64,000 nt of DNA. It comes from Rhynchospora pubera. Lineage: Eukaryota > Streptophyta > Magnoliopsida > Poales > Cyperaceae. The position numbers and the translations under genes were made by a program. The stretch is from NCBI GenBank assembly GCA_028095005.1, contig CM051461.1, positions 48,410,812 through 48,474,811 of the forward strand, given 5' to 3'. The stretch's first letter is position 1. Each line of letters starts with the position of its first letter. The notes under the pieces were generated by a model that saw only the letters and a list, made by a program, of their open reading frames with translations, searched no databases and was not told the origin of the DNA. Positions 20,648-32,354 of the stretch are shown piece after piece.

Positions 20648-23434
20648 ATGGGAGAAATGACAGCACAGCACGAATCTACTCAGAACTCTATTCCTTCAGA
20701 GATTCTAAACAGAGAAGTCATGCAGCATGGGTACTCTCCCTCTCTCTTATTGTCAGTGTTTTCGTTTATTAATGTATTGATCTTAAGAAAACTTTAGATA
20801 AAAGAAGTATTTATGGAAGATTTTATTGGATTTCTGATTAGTTAGGTGGCATTGTCCAAGTAACTTAACAGACTCAAACCAACACAAGTAATTACATTTG
20901 TGGTTAAAAATGAAATTTTTCTGATTGTGCAAACAGCACCACTGGGTTTGGTATCAGCAACGCAACCTATTTTGAATGGATGTCATTTGACACTATTGTT
21001 TTGTGGGATAAACTTTCCCCTTTCATATTTTTGCATAAAACAAAAGCTTGTGCACCATCCACAAGGGATTAGGCATATTTTTATATTATTTTAATTTGAT
21101 TTTCTGGTCTTTTTACAAACAATAAATGAGCTTTGTTGCAAAATTACAAAGCAGTTTAACCTTAAATGTTTGTTGCTGGCCATTTAACTGTTTAACCACA
21201 TAATCGTTGCCCAAGATACTAAGAATAAGATTGCAGTAACAGTGTGAATGGGAAGCTGCTTAATCTAATTTTGTGTTCATTTGTATTTCAAAATCACTTA
21301 AGCTTAGCATTAAAAATTGTAGGTGTGCTCACTACAAAAGAAGATGCAAAATAAGGGCTCCATGTTGCAATCAGATTTTTGGCTGTCGGCATTGCCATAA
21401 TGAGGCCATGGTATGCTCGCTCCTAATATAAACTTTCATTTCTTTTCTTCAAATCGAACAACATCAGTAGAGTACATAGGTGTTGTGTGATTGTGTCTTC
21501 TAACACTACATTTTTTATTTATCAATTTTTCTGATAAGTAAAACTGTTGTAAAATATACATGCTGATGTTTTTTACTTCATTTATTCATTGGTTGTCATT
21601 GTATTTTGCTTGCTAGAATTCCATGGAAGTGGACAAGACAAAGAGGCATGAAATTCCGCGCCATGAAATCTCGCACATCATTTGTTCTCTGTGTGACACT
21701 GAACAAGAGGTAAATTATCTTGTTATGAGAATTTGTCAATATGATTTCTCCAAATATTTCCCTCTTTTATGTAACTTTATGTGGGTAGTCTATTCAAAAG
21801 TATGTACAATGGTTCATTGTTTGAATTATTTTTCCTTAGGTGAGGCAAGTGTGTATCAACTGTGGTGTGTGCATGGCTAAGTACTTCTGTGATATTTGCA
21901 AGTTATTTGATGATGATGTAAGAACTCTTAAATTGTCATTTTTTTCTTGTTAATCTGACAGACTTCTTTTGTCTTTAGTTTAACTGTGAATCATTAATTC
22001 TTTTATTTCATTTTTTTTAGATTTCCAAGCAGCAATACCATTGCAATGGTTGTGGGATATGCAGGTACGAAGCCAACTCTGCAATTACTTCGGCTTTTCT
22101 TGAATCTAGTGCAAGCAATCTGGTGGTAGCAATTATTCGATCAAGATTCTTTTCTGTTTGTTTTAATACTTTTTGTTCCCATTTGTGCAGAATTGGTGGT
22201 CGTGAGAACTTCTTTCATTGCTTCAAGTGTGGTAATACACCTTTCTTAAATTTTCCCTTTGCTGTTATAAAAGTGCCTGTATTAATCACTTGATAACTTA
22301 CTCCCTTGTGTATGTGTAGGTTGTTGTTATTCGATAGTATTGAAAAATGGACATTCATGTGTGGAGAAGGCAATGCATCATGACTGCCCCATTTGCTTTG
22401 AGGTGTCTAATTGCTTTGTGTTGCTCTTGTTTATTCTATTGATAATTTAATTGATTTGTGGTATTTTAATTGAAGATTTATAGCATTGTCACCCAAGGGC
22501 CTAAATAATTTTTGTTTTTCTTTTGTCCTCACAGTACTTGTTTGAATCTAGAAATGATGTTACTGTCCTGCCATGCGGCCATACTCTCCACATGAACTGT
22601 TTCAAGGAAATGCAAGATCACTTACAGTATGTTTCTTTCCTTTACTGGCTTTCATATTATTATACCAATTCTTTCATATTTTCCCTTGAAAAACATCAAA
22701 ATGTGATAAATACTCCTGCAAAATGACAAATGCCTCTCATGCATCTCTATCATGGTATAAGTATCACACTTGTCCAACTCTCCCACTTCAATTTTCAATC
22801 TATGTAATGATACCAATTGAGTTTTTAACTTTTTATAGTTTATGACCTTTCGATGTTTTACTTAAATTGATAGGAAATATTAACATCATCCAGTTATATG
22901 CACATTAGCCTTAAATACAAGAACATTGTTGGATGTATTCCTTAAGAGTTAGGAGGTATACCTTGTTTATTTATCATTTTATTCTATGTCGTGGTCTCCC
23001 TCTCCTCACAGTTTCAGATTTTATCTTGGTTATTAAGGATCTAGACATAAAAAAAAGGCACAGTGGAGACAAGCCGAATGAAGGATATTTGGCCCATATT
23101 TATATAATTTGTCAAAAGTTATTTTTATGTTCAGGTATATATGCCCTTTGTGCTCGAAGTCAGTATGTGACATGTCTAGAGTTTGGGAGAAGCTTGACAC
23201 AGAGATTGCAGCCACACCAATGCCTGAATTGTATCAAAACAAAATGGTATATTTTTTTCTTTCTAGATTCATGTTTCAAACTCAAATGCTTCATTTTTAT
23301 CCTACTAACAAAGGTTATAATATGTGCAGGTTCGGATACTCTGCAATGACTGTGGAATGATTTCAGAAGTTCAGTTTCATGTACTTGCACAGAAATGCAG
23401 TAATTGCAAATCATATAATACTCGCAAAATCTGA
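20648..23434 (+). CDS. CHYR1: CHY zinc-finger / CTCHY / RING E3 ubiquitin ligase, RZPF34/CHYR1-like
   Basis: Ten coding exons join with GT-AG introns and consistent phase: 20648-20730, 21323-21410, 21617-21709, 21840-21917, 22021-22064, 22191-22231, 22320-22402, 22535-22626, 23135-23246 and 23330-23434. They give 272 residues. Domain order is a CHY zinc finger (from HGCAHYKRRCKIRAPCC, residues 27-43, with CRHCHNEAM), a CTCHY zinc finger (CINCGVCMAKYFCDICK to GGRENFFHCFKCG), and a RING-H2 finger at residues 165-207 (CPIC...CGHTLHMNC...CPLC). A C-terminal zinc ribbon follows (CNDCG...CSNC...YNTRKI). All zinc ligands I can place are present. Family members are cytosolic/nuclear E3 ligases; in Arabidopsis, CHYR1 acts in ABA and drought signalling. 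The RHEIPRHE and CFEYLFES stretches look closer to RZPF34/CHYR1 than to MIEL1, but exact orthology is unproven. Confidence 0.92.
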
Positions 23435-25682
23435 GTGCTTTATTTTCCCTTTCAGTCGAGTTAACTTTATATTTAATTCCTTTCTTGAGGCTTTTTCACC
23501 TTTATTATGGTTTTCGTTTTGTCACGAGAGTAATGTACTAAAAGCGGAGGTCCTACCTGAATGTCTTAAATTTCAATCAATTATGTAATATTTTACATCA
23601 GTTGGTCTACTAGAGTAGTTATTTTATTTTATAGATTTGCGTCGTGGATATCATTCAGTAAAATGGATGCATCAATTGATTATTTATTCAACTGGTGTGT
23701 CAATTATGAAATGTTGGGAACACCGGAACAGTTAAGTATTCTCATGTATTGCACAAGTTTTGAGTCTTGTATGGAGGATCCATCTTTTCCTCTTCTAAAA
23801 GAAAAGAGAAATAGGAAAGGAAGTTGAAAAAAAAAATGAAGAAAAAAGAAATGTGGTTCTTTTATCTTTTAGCTACGGTGCTCGAGTGTACGTGTCGCCT
23901 TGTGCTTGTTAAGTTTTGAATTTTTTAAATATAATTATTCCACAGAAGGACCACATTGTATGAACTGTACGTGAAACATTTGCCAGGCTAAAACAATTTA
24001 GTCTCCGTCACCTCAATTACTCAATAAGAGGAAAAAAAATAAAGTGATACTTGATACCTCGCTTCTCTTGGTGTGGTCCTGTTGGTCCTAAAATTCAAAA
24101 GGTTCTGAAAAAGGAAATAGCTGGTATTGTCCTGTTTTTGTCTACAACGTTACAGAAATGGGAGACCATCAATCAAATTATTAATTTATATCATAACTTA
24201 CATTTGACGTAAGAACTTGCTTATTTCTGCCAATGAAACGACAGCATTAAGGCTGCTTTTTTGTGAAAAAATAAACTTTGTATACAGAATTGTGCAATTT
24301 GAAAATGGATTGGTTATCTAATTAATGAGCAGAGTGGTTTGAAAAATAAAATTCAATTGTATGGCATTGGTTACAAGATAATTTCAAATTGTACCGTAAT
24401 TATTATATGATCATATATAAACTGAGAACAACATAATAATTTTCTACTTTAGAATATGTTCTAAAAATCTAAATAAATATGTTCAGCAGACAACAGAAGT
24501 ACAGAACATCTATTCTTTGCAAAATATAATTCAAGCATTTTCTTCCACCTAAATATTTTATCTGCATACTTTCTTGTTTCTAATTTCGTACTTTATTTCG
24601 TTACCATCAATATCTCTTATTGTTTTTAAATATAAAGGGGTAAAATGAGTTATTGCTTTGTATTGTTTCAAAATAAGGCACTTAACGACAACGTGAAAAG
24701 AAAAAAACCTGCCGGGGCTATAATTATAAACAAGCAATCAGCAAATAAAATAAAGGATAACAACTGTAAAATTATGTTTTTCCAAATAAGAGATTTCCAG
24801 ACATGTTTTGCCGAACAAGGAACTAAAAGTAAAGACACTTCTAGGTAAAGAAAGTATCCTCTAAAATTGAAGATATGTCCAATGTAGTTGATAAATCAAA
24901 ACTCTTCCTAATTTTCTATTGAAACGTTACTTTGAAACTCAAATAAATTATACTAAATGTGACTTAAAAATTGTCTCCACCTCTCCTCAATGAGAATACT
25001 CTCAGAAAATGGGTTATTTGCATGATCAACAGTTGCTGGTATGCTTTCCCTATCAAAAGGCCTGAATCACTCTCCCATAAAACTTTTCACAGTTCTCTGC
25101 ATAAAACTTTTCTGTAAAACTTTTAGATATAATTGGAATAATAGTTATTATCTTTCTTTCTCATCTCTCATTGAAGTTAAATTGTGTAAAATTTAGTGGC
25201 AAGTGAACATGTAAATGTTTGCGACCAGTTTGTGACATGGCTTTATATGGAATTTGGTGTTTTAATAAACGACATTAAATTGAGGTGCTTTGATAATGGT
25301 ATTAAAACAAAAAAACATCAATTCTGGCACAGGCGATGTTTTAAGACGACCCCACTGTACTAAACAACGAAAAGATTCCCTCTTGGAATTTCTTTTAAAG
25401 TTTTTGCAGAATTTAATAGGTTTCAGAGGAATGTACACACAAGGCAACAGTATTCTGACAGCCTATTTGTTTGGATGTGCAGCCGAGTATAATTTGGAAT
25501 CACTACTTGCTTTATAAAACTAGATAGAAAAGATATCAAACAAAAATGAAATCATTAATCATGTTTCTCATGGGTAGCATTTTTATCTAATTAACAAGTA
25601 TTTTTAAGACTTATTGTTGGTCTGCTTAGGATTCAGGCCAGGTTTTTTATCTCAAGATTACAGAAGACTTGAGGCTTTGCTT
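23435..25682. other. 3' flank of the CHYR1-like gene and intergenic DNA
   Basis: The first few hundred bases are probably 3' UTR, with AATAAG/TATAAA-like motifs but no decisive poly(A) signal. The rest is AT-rich without a supported gene. Confidence 0.4.
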
Positions 25683-25685
25683 GAA

Positions 25686-25834
25686 GGCTCCGTTTGGATG
25701 GTGTGAGAATAAAAAAAATAAGAGAAAAAATATTGAAAAGTGCGTAACTTTGTAAAAAATTTGAATTGTTTATAATAAATTTGAAAATAAAAAAAAAACT
25801 ATTCTCTTATTTTTACACCCATCCAAACGGAGCC
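25686..25834. mobile_element. Tourist-like MITE, complete, TSD GAA
   Basis: The ends GGCTCCGTTTGGAT and ATCCAAACGGAGCC are perfect, with GAA on both sides (25683-25685 and 25835-25837). Length is 149 bp. The interior is AT-rich and contains TTGTTTATAATAAATTT. Confidence 0.75.
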
Positions 25835-25837
25835 GAA

Positions 25838-26270
25838 AGGAATACTGTTGTTTGTACCTAACATTAGAAGTCACTAGAAAAGGCATGGAAACATCTCTTA
25901 CTAAAAATTGCTGATACAAAGACATGAAAAAGAGATGTAGACCAGACGAAAAAAAATTATTACCGAGTCATAATTATATATTATATATAATCGATTCATA
26001 ACCATGACAAAGCAACTCACATTCATAGGCATACATAATATAAGTGCCCAAAAAAATTTTTAAGAAAAAAAAAGAGATACATTTCCGTTCAGTAAATATG
26101 TAGAACGGAAATCATATTCCACCGAAAACAAGAGGGGGTCAAGGAAAATTACAAAAAAAAAAAAAAAAGATGAAGAATTGCAAAGTAAAGGGATCATTAA
26201 TGGCTGCAAGCCATAAACAGAAACAGCTCATTTCATGATCAGTCACAAATTTTGCAATTTTGAGGAGTTC
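25838..26270. other. spacer between the two convergent host genes
   Basis: AT-rich DNA with an A tract at about 26150. It probably includes the 3' UTR of the minus-strand FLZ gene. Confidence 0.4.
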
Positions 26271-26274
26271 CCAA

Positions 26275-27504
26275 TTATTCAGCCAAATTCGACAAGCTAA
26301 GTGACTCATCCATCATCTCTGCCTCTTCTATTTCCTCTCCTATATAGTGGGATCTACATTCCCTGGTACAAAATGCCTTCTCCCCTCTACAAATTTAAAG
26401 TGATAATATGAGGTCAAGACTGGTACATATATAGTGATTTTAGTTTTCCATTTGTAATTTGCTTTGGAAAAAATTGTAGCCAATGTGAATAAAGTTTAAC
26501 ACTATCACAAATAGTTATTCACCAAAAAAAATTTAAAACAAATCAGAAATTGGACCTAAACGGTGCTTCATCAAAATTTCAGAATATCTTCCTATTATTG
26601 GTACCAAACCAGGAAACCTAATTGCAGACAAAGCATCTCCCAGCTATTGGTACCAAACCATTCCGCTAGCAATCGTGTAGCATTTGTTTGAAATTTATTG
26701 ACAATCCCTAATCAGACAAATTAACATTTCTTATTTGCTTTGCTAAACCAAATTGACTGAAAAATAAAGTAAGAAAACAAACTAGTAGAAAAAGAAAACT
26801 TACAGGTACATGTAAATATCCTTCCCTTCAGGCAATTTTTTGTTGCAATATCCACAGATTTTCAAAAAATCACCATAAGCTTCAAACGGGGAGCTTTCAA
26901 TGGGCTCAATCGACCAAATGGTATTATGCTCAGGCAGGAAACTCTCAGGCGCCTCAAAAATGCAATCTCCAAAAATGTGAGTTTTGGTTGGATTCGGCCC
27001 GTGAGTTGTGATACAGGTGTAATCCTCTAATTCGGCTAACTCTCTCATGGAGAGGGAACTAGAAATTTGATCTATTTTCATTTCAAAGCTCTCAGCTTTG
27101 TTGGATTCAGGTAGCAGTTCCAAGTTGGGTTTCTTAAATTCAGACCCGATAAGCACCTTTCTACTCCCAACTTGCGAGTTCTCTTCCTTTAAGGCATCAA
27201 TCAAGCCAAGACCAACCTTGCTTGAATCCCAAGCCTTTGGCTTTGCCTCAGCATTTGAGGATTTTGGGGACATGAGAGAGAAACTACCAAGGTTAGAAAA
27301 GGCTTTCAGGTCTAGTGGAGAGGTTGGGCTCCAAGCCGTGTCGGGGTCTAATAACCCCTTTGTGCTCATCCTTACAAAGAGACCTGAAACCCGAAAAAAT
27401 GTGACCTTTGCTGCCAGAGAATCAGATGATGAGTTGAGAGTTTCTGACATCATTTCTCCTTTGATTTGATCTTTTTCCATTGCTCTATTTATCTGTCTAA
27501 GCAT
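26275..27504 (-). CDS. FCS-like zinc finger (FLZ, DUF581) protein
   Basis: Two exons, 27504..26804 and 26386..26275, join across a GT-AG intron (ACCT|GTAAGT ... TTTGTAG|AGGGG) to give 270 residues. The FLZ zinc finger is C-terminal and has the family spacing C-x2-C-x19-C-x3-C, with cysteines at residues 217, 220, 240 and 244 (ICGYCNKKLPEGKDIYMY, then EKAFCTREC). The N-terminus MLRQINRAMEK resembles other FLZ proteins. The middle holds FFRVSGLFVRMSTKG and a phenylalanine-containing segment near CITTHGPNP, also family-like. FLZ proteins bind the kinase SnRK1 as adaptors, and the finger mediates the interaction. A leader intron precedes the ATG, as is common in the family. The intron falls inside the finger and all zinc ligands are kept. 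Confidence 0.9.
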
Positions 27505-27519
27505 TTGACGAAGAAATCC

Positions 27520-28560
27520 CTGAAAATATTAATGATGATTTTTAGATTTTGAATCAAAAGGTGATACTCAGATGAAAGGGATCCAAAAGGATAAATTAAA
27601 TGCTACAATTAATTCTTGCAAATGAGCCCCGTTCCTTACCAAAGAGGGACTTTCTAGAAGGTAACAGAAAAAGATAGTAAAGTGTCAAATCAGCCCACAA
27701 GTTCTTTTCTTTTCCATTCTTTCTCTTGTTTAAAAACACAAGTGCTGATTTTTCTTTTTCTTTCTTTTCATTTTTCCAAAATTTCTGTTTCCTTTATTAT
27801 AAATTAATTAGACCCACAAGCAATCTATGCAAGTTTGCAACAACTAGCATCAATAAAGTGACATTTCAATAAAGATTTGATTTCCGATCAACTAAAAAAA
27901 TCTTTAAAAAACAAAAATGAAAGAAAAAACGAACAATGCACTCACCAACCCAAAACCACTGATACCTATAAATAACTCAGAGATATATTATCCCAATGGT
28001 TCTTCGCAAACAAAGGCATTGGTTTGTATTAGATAAACAAGGACCCAAATTGACAAAAGGTAAATAAAGGAAATCGACTCATCGCCTATACAAAATAATA
28101 CCCAAGAAAGAACACAAGCTTGTAAGACGACGATCGAAGCATAAACAAACCCAAGATTAAAACCTTTGATCGACCCAATGTGAAACAATCGGAGACCCAA
28201 CTCGTTTAATAACCCCCATATGTACAGTTACTTTATTGGGGGGTTTTGATTCCTCAAGAAATCAATGGATGGCAGAGAAAAAAGAAGAAAGAAAAAGATT
28301 AGACCTCGATTTGCGCTTTTTTCCGAGAGAAGGGTGGAGTCGTCGGTCATGGAAAGAAACCCTGGAGAGGAGAAGAGGGAGAAGACTTGGAGTAGAAATA
28401 TAGGCTTGGAGAGGAGAGAAATAGTGTGAAGGGAAAGTCTCTTGTTCTCTCTCTTGCTTTCTCGGTCTCTCTCTTTCTCTCTTTTTTGTTTCTGCGTACA
28501 AGTGTCAGTGGCTAGGTGACATAAAAACAGAGAGAAAAAGATAGGTGGCGTGGTTTGCCA
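27520..28560 (-). other. 5' UTR exon and leader intron of the FLZ gene
   Basis: On the minus strand an acceptor TATTTTCAG|GG at 27521-27520 lies 15 bp upstream of the ATG. A donor ATCGAG|GTCTAAT is at 28305/28304, giving a leader intron of about 785 bp. The upstream leader exon (about 28560-28305) is pyrimidine-rich with CTCTCT runs, like many plant 5' UTRs. The short frame beginning ATGACCGACG inside it is likely an upstream ORF rather than a protein gene. Confidence 0.55.
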
Positions 28561-28589
28561 AGGACACCTCTTATTCATACAGACCCGCA

Positions 28590-28597
28590 ATTTTATA
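28590..28597 (-). promoter_or_regulatory. TATA box candidate for the FLZ gene
   Basis: The minus strand reads TATAAAAT here, 30-40 bp ahead of the CT-rich leader, which fits a core promoter. No other TATA-like motif lies closer to the leader. Confidence 0.5.
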
Positions 28598-28639
28598 AAA
28601 AAAGGGGGCAAAAGAGTAAAGTAATCATTACTAAAGTTC

Positions 28640-31340
28640 TTTAGTTTTCTTTATTTTTAGCGGGTATTTTTTATTTTAGCCCCTAGTGCTTTCACTCAAT
28701 TAAAGTTAGGACAATTTTTGTCCTTTGGTTGAACATATGCACAGGTCATTGTTAAAGTACAATGGTTATTTTCTTGTTATTTAATGACACGATCGAATCA
28801 TCATATTCATCTGTATTATTCAGTTTAGGAGTTACGTTTTTGTTTCATTAAATTATAAAAGTCAATATTCTGAAATAAATTTTAGAATAATTCAATTTTT
28901 TCTTTACAGTTTCATATGAAGTGAGTCAAAATTATCAGAATAATTTGGGTATTAAAATCAAAATGCAATTTGTTTTTAAGTTTGTTGAGGTTGACTAAAT
29001 ACTCTATTTCTTTTGTCTTATTTTAGTAAATAATCTGGCAACTACGCGTTATAACATTGGTAAAAAAAACAGCAAGGTATTATCTTTAACTAATTTGTCA
29101 TTGAACATGATGCCAAGAAATGGGATGCAAAAATACGGGAATGATACATCAAAATAAAAAATAAAGTACGTATTGTTCTTTGTAAATTTCTTTCTCAACA
29201 TTTAGTAATATCTATGATTAAACAGGAGTGCATTTGAATGTTGCAAAACAAATACATAATTTAAAACTTTATGAGGACACATATGAAAAGGGATTCTAAG
29301 CTAAAAATAGAAAACAGTGTTCGGAACAATTCTGGTGCGTTTCTGAATACACAATTGTACCACCTATACAGGCGTGAGTTTAGACTTTAGACTAGACTCA
29401 ATAGCATCATAGATTCATAGGATTCTGATTTCTTAAAGTGTCAACTAAAGGCCAATAAATCTTAGTTACAGACCTAACCGATTCCCATTTGGTATTTGAT
29501 TTCCGATCCCTATATTATTTGATCCAACAACCACATCATTTGTTGGTTTCTATTTTTTATTATATTTTTTTCCCTTGGAGCAACTTGTTTGCAAAAAAAG
29601 CTTTGTGTAGCGGACTCATTGTCATGTAGTAAAAAAAATACAAAAGAAATTAGATTAATTTTTAGTTTTTTACTCTCACTTAAGCATGCATTGTTTCAAG
29701 TGTACATTAAGAATTATTAATAAAACAAATTGTAGTGGGATAGTGAGATAACCAAATTAGAAGCGAAAATAAAATAACAAGTTGGAGTTTCGCTTGAGCT
29801 TAAATTCAGAAAAATTTCAGGACTTGTTATCAAAGAAAAGGATATGAGGAAACTTCCTAGAAAATTGATGACCAGACTAATTAAGTGGCCCAATTAAAAT
29901 TTTTATCATATTAAATGAAATATTGAGTCAAGTCATGGTTTGGTCCGTGTCAAATAAGATGACTTTAAAATCAGACTTCAGGACAAATATATAAATCTTG
30001 ATCGCCCGTTAATTAACTAATAATTCCAGCTTTTTATATTATATTATATTTTATTATATTCAATAAATTTGCGTCACTCCATTTGATCATCCTAAAAAGA
30101 TCAATGATATCATTTTTCGAAGCGAGAACTTATCTTTCTCTTTATATATTTCTATGTACTAATAAAATTCGAATTGATCAGTTTAGCATCTACGTACAAA
30201 TAAAAATACTAATTTCAGTAATTTGATAGCTATAAAAAAATGTCATTGGCCTCCTCATTGGCATGGAATATTATTAAGCACAACCAAAGTAAAAAAGATT
30301 AGAAATAAAAATCAGCAACAATAACATTATTATCATCATATTTATTTATTTAGAGAACCACAACTATTACAACAGATTTATATATTACTTATTGCTCATA
30401 AAACGCAATTTGCAATCCACTTCTAACTTAAGAGTTATGTAAAAGGGAAATGCAATCCATCCTTCTACTCACAAATATCATACTTATACTTGTATACATA
30501 GCCTAACAAAATGAGACCACAAAACACTGCACATTTATGAACTTCACATAATTGTAGTTCAATCCAAGATAAGTCACACGTAATTTTTAAGTTCTAAAAT
30601 GGATATTCTTACATATTATTGCTATCGTAATTTAAGCATACATTACTTTTTACGGGATATTCCTTTCATATTAATCAACACGTCGAGAATTATATTAATA
30701 CAAAAAATAAAGATATATGTAATTGTCAGTATTTTAATGTATAGCATACCAAGTTTAATTAATAAAAAAAACTTGTTTGTTGTTAATAAAAAAAGTTACA
30801 AAACGATTTTCCGACATTTGAAAACAAGAAGGAAAGTTCAAATTTTTTAATTTGATTTATTGGGTTACTATTGTTTTTACGATAATTTATTGATGTCATT
30901 ACTAATTAGTAATTACTACGAGTTACTAACGCAGAGGTTATTTACGATAATCATAATTAGTTAAGGTTATATCCGAAAAATTGTCGGGACGCTGCGAATA
31001 GACGACCGTTGCTTAAGGACCCAGGATGAAATTGTACCCCACGCGGCCATCACTTTTGAACTTTTGACTGCTTGTAATAACCCCACTAATTTATTACCAT
31101 TTAAGAAAAGAAAAAGTAACATTTTTTTAATTATTATATCCTGACGCGCTCGCGTCAGAGTAATGATTCAAGCACCACCGTTGGATCTTACTTGATGGTT
31201 TCAACTTTCGCGGTCGCATCAAGATGTAAAATTTTCTTTTCTCTTTTTTTTTTTTACTTTTTACCTCCGTGAAAAAGAGATGGCAGCAGAAAGTACGGTC
31301 GCGAACGTTTCCTTGTCGTTTTCTGATGGTGCGCTGCTTC
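28640..31340. other. AT-rich intergenic DNA
   Basis: I see no supported gene in this long stretch. The right part (31130-31340) becomes GC-richer, with a CCTGACGCG motif also found near 18960. It may be promoter sequence of something lost or displaced by the MULE. Confidence 0.35.
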
Positions 31341-31353
31341 GTTGAGACAACGC

Positions 31354-31472
31354 CACGTGTTGATGATCACGCAGATTGAGAGATAATCCGACGGATCAGA
31401 ATATAGAGATCAAACGGCCCATAAGGTCTCAGTTTTCTCTTCAGATGTCACGTGACCTTTTTTATGCACGTG
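31354..31472. promoter_or_regulatory. cluster of three CACGTG G-boxes
   Basis: Perfect CACGTG hexamers occur at 31354-31359, 31449-31454 and 31467-31472. In plants G-boxes bind bZIP and bHLH factors and cluster in stress- and light-responsive promoters. No gene follows on either strand. The MULE starts 106 bp to the right. Confidence 0.5.
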
Positions 31473-31577
31473 CCGATGGACGCCGTTTTACTTTTACTTT
31501 GGCATCCCTTGATTTATCAGGCAATGGACATGTCCAGTGATTTAATTGTAACAGAGATAAAAATTATTAAAAAATAG

Positions 31578-31701
31578 GAATTTTTTCTTAAAAAATCCAA
31601 AAAAAAAAGAAAAGACGGAAGTGGCCTAAAGTGGTATGGAAATTGCTTAAATGGCCTCCCGCAGGAAACGTCGCCCACTGCTACCCTGGGCCCCACCTGC
31701 A
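31578..31701 (+). repeat. left MULE terminal inverted repeat
   Basis: It pairs with 35291-35416. The outer part is A/T-rich and the inner part GC-rich (CTCCCGCAGGAAACGTCGCC). Both repeats end internally at CCCCACCTGCA. Confidence 0.9.
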
Positions 31702-31759
31702 GGCGCCACGCTGGTGCATTCTCTGGTGTACCTGGTGTATCTCATGGGACGACATCTGA

Positions 31760-32060
31760 AATTCAAACCCCTCCTCTCTTTCTCTCTACCCGACCCCTTC
31801 TCTCAAAGCACCCCACCGGAGACCCACGGCAGATCGCCCCCCCCCCTCGTCCCCCTCTCAAAGCACCCCTCATCCCCCTCTCAAAGCACCCCTCGTCCCA
31901 CGCAGATCGCCCCCCTCGTCCCACGACAGATCGCCCCCCCTCACCCCTCTCCTCTCCTCTCGGTTCCCCTCTCCAGGTACTGCCCCTCTCTTCTCTCCCT
32001 CTCCAATTGGGTCCCACGTCGGACGCAGGTAGCAACGTCGTCCATAAGGAAGGCCTGCCC
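31760..32060. repeat. C-rich tandem repeats inside the MULE
   Basis: Units of CTCAAAGCACCCCTC(A/G)TCC and CAGATCGCCCCCCTCGTCC repeat about three times each on a strongly strand-asymmetric background (C-rich on plus, G-rich on minus). Frames open through it on both strands only because it is low-complexity. It could be transposon-specific filler or a captured genomic fragment. Confidence 0.55.
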
Positions 32061-32354
32061 TCTGTGATGGTTGGAACCCCAAGAGACAGCTAGCAACGTC
32101 GTCAACTGCTACAACTTACTTCCAATGAAATAATAAAATTTTAAAATAACATATTTCACAACACCAACATGAGTATACAAGAATAAAAGATGAGTAAATA
32201 CTACAAGAATAAAAGATGAGTACGTGCTACAAGGATAATACTACAAGGATACAAAAATTAATTAAAAGCTAAGTAAATAATACAAATTGTCCACTACAAT
32301 AATAAGAAGGTAATTAAACTAATTTGCATGGCACATCGTTACACTCTTTGTCCT

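Noticed and set aside
22933..23414. Frames of 80-140 codons overlapping the CHYR1-like gene
   Set aside because: They cross well-supported introns and exons of the RING gene and are explained by it.
27098..27469. 123-codon plus-strand frame opposite the FLZ gene
   Set aside because: It is an antisense shadow of the FLZ first exon.
28228..28611. 127-codon minus-strand frame in the FLZ leader
   Set aside because: It spans the probable TATA box, leader and donor site; the composition is CT-rich 5' UTR rather than protein-like.
31651..32067. 138-codon frame at the left end of the MULE, and antisense frames over it
   Set aside because: Frames are open on several strands because the sequence is low-complexity and C-rich; it starts inside the terminal inverted repeat.
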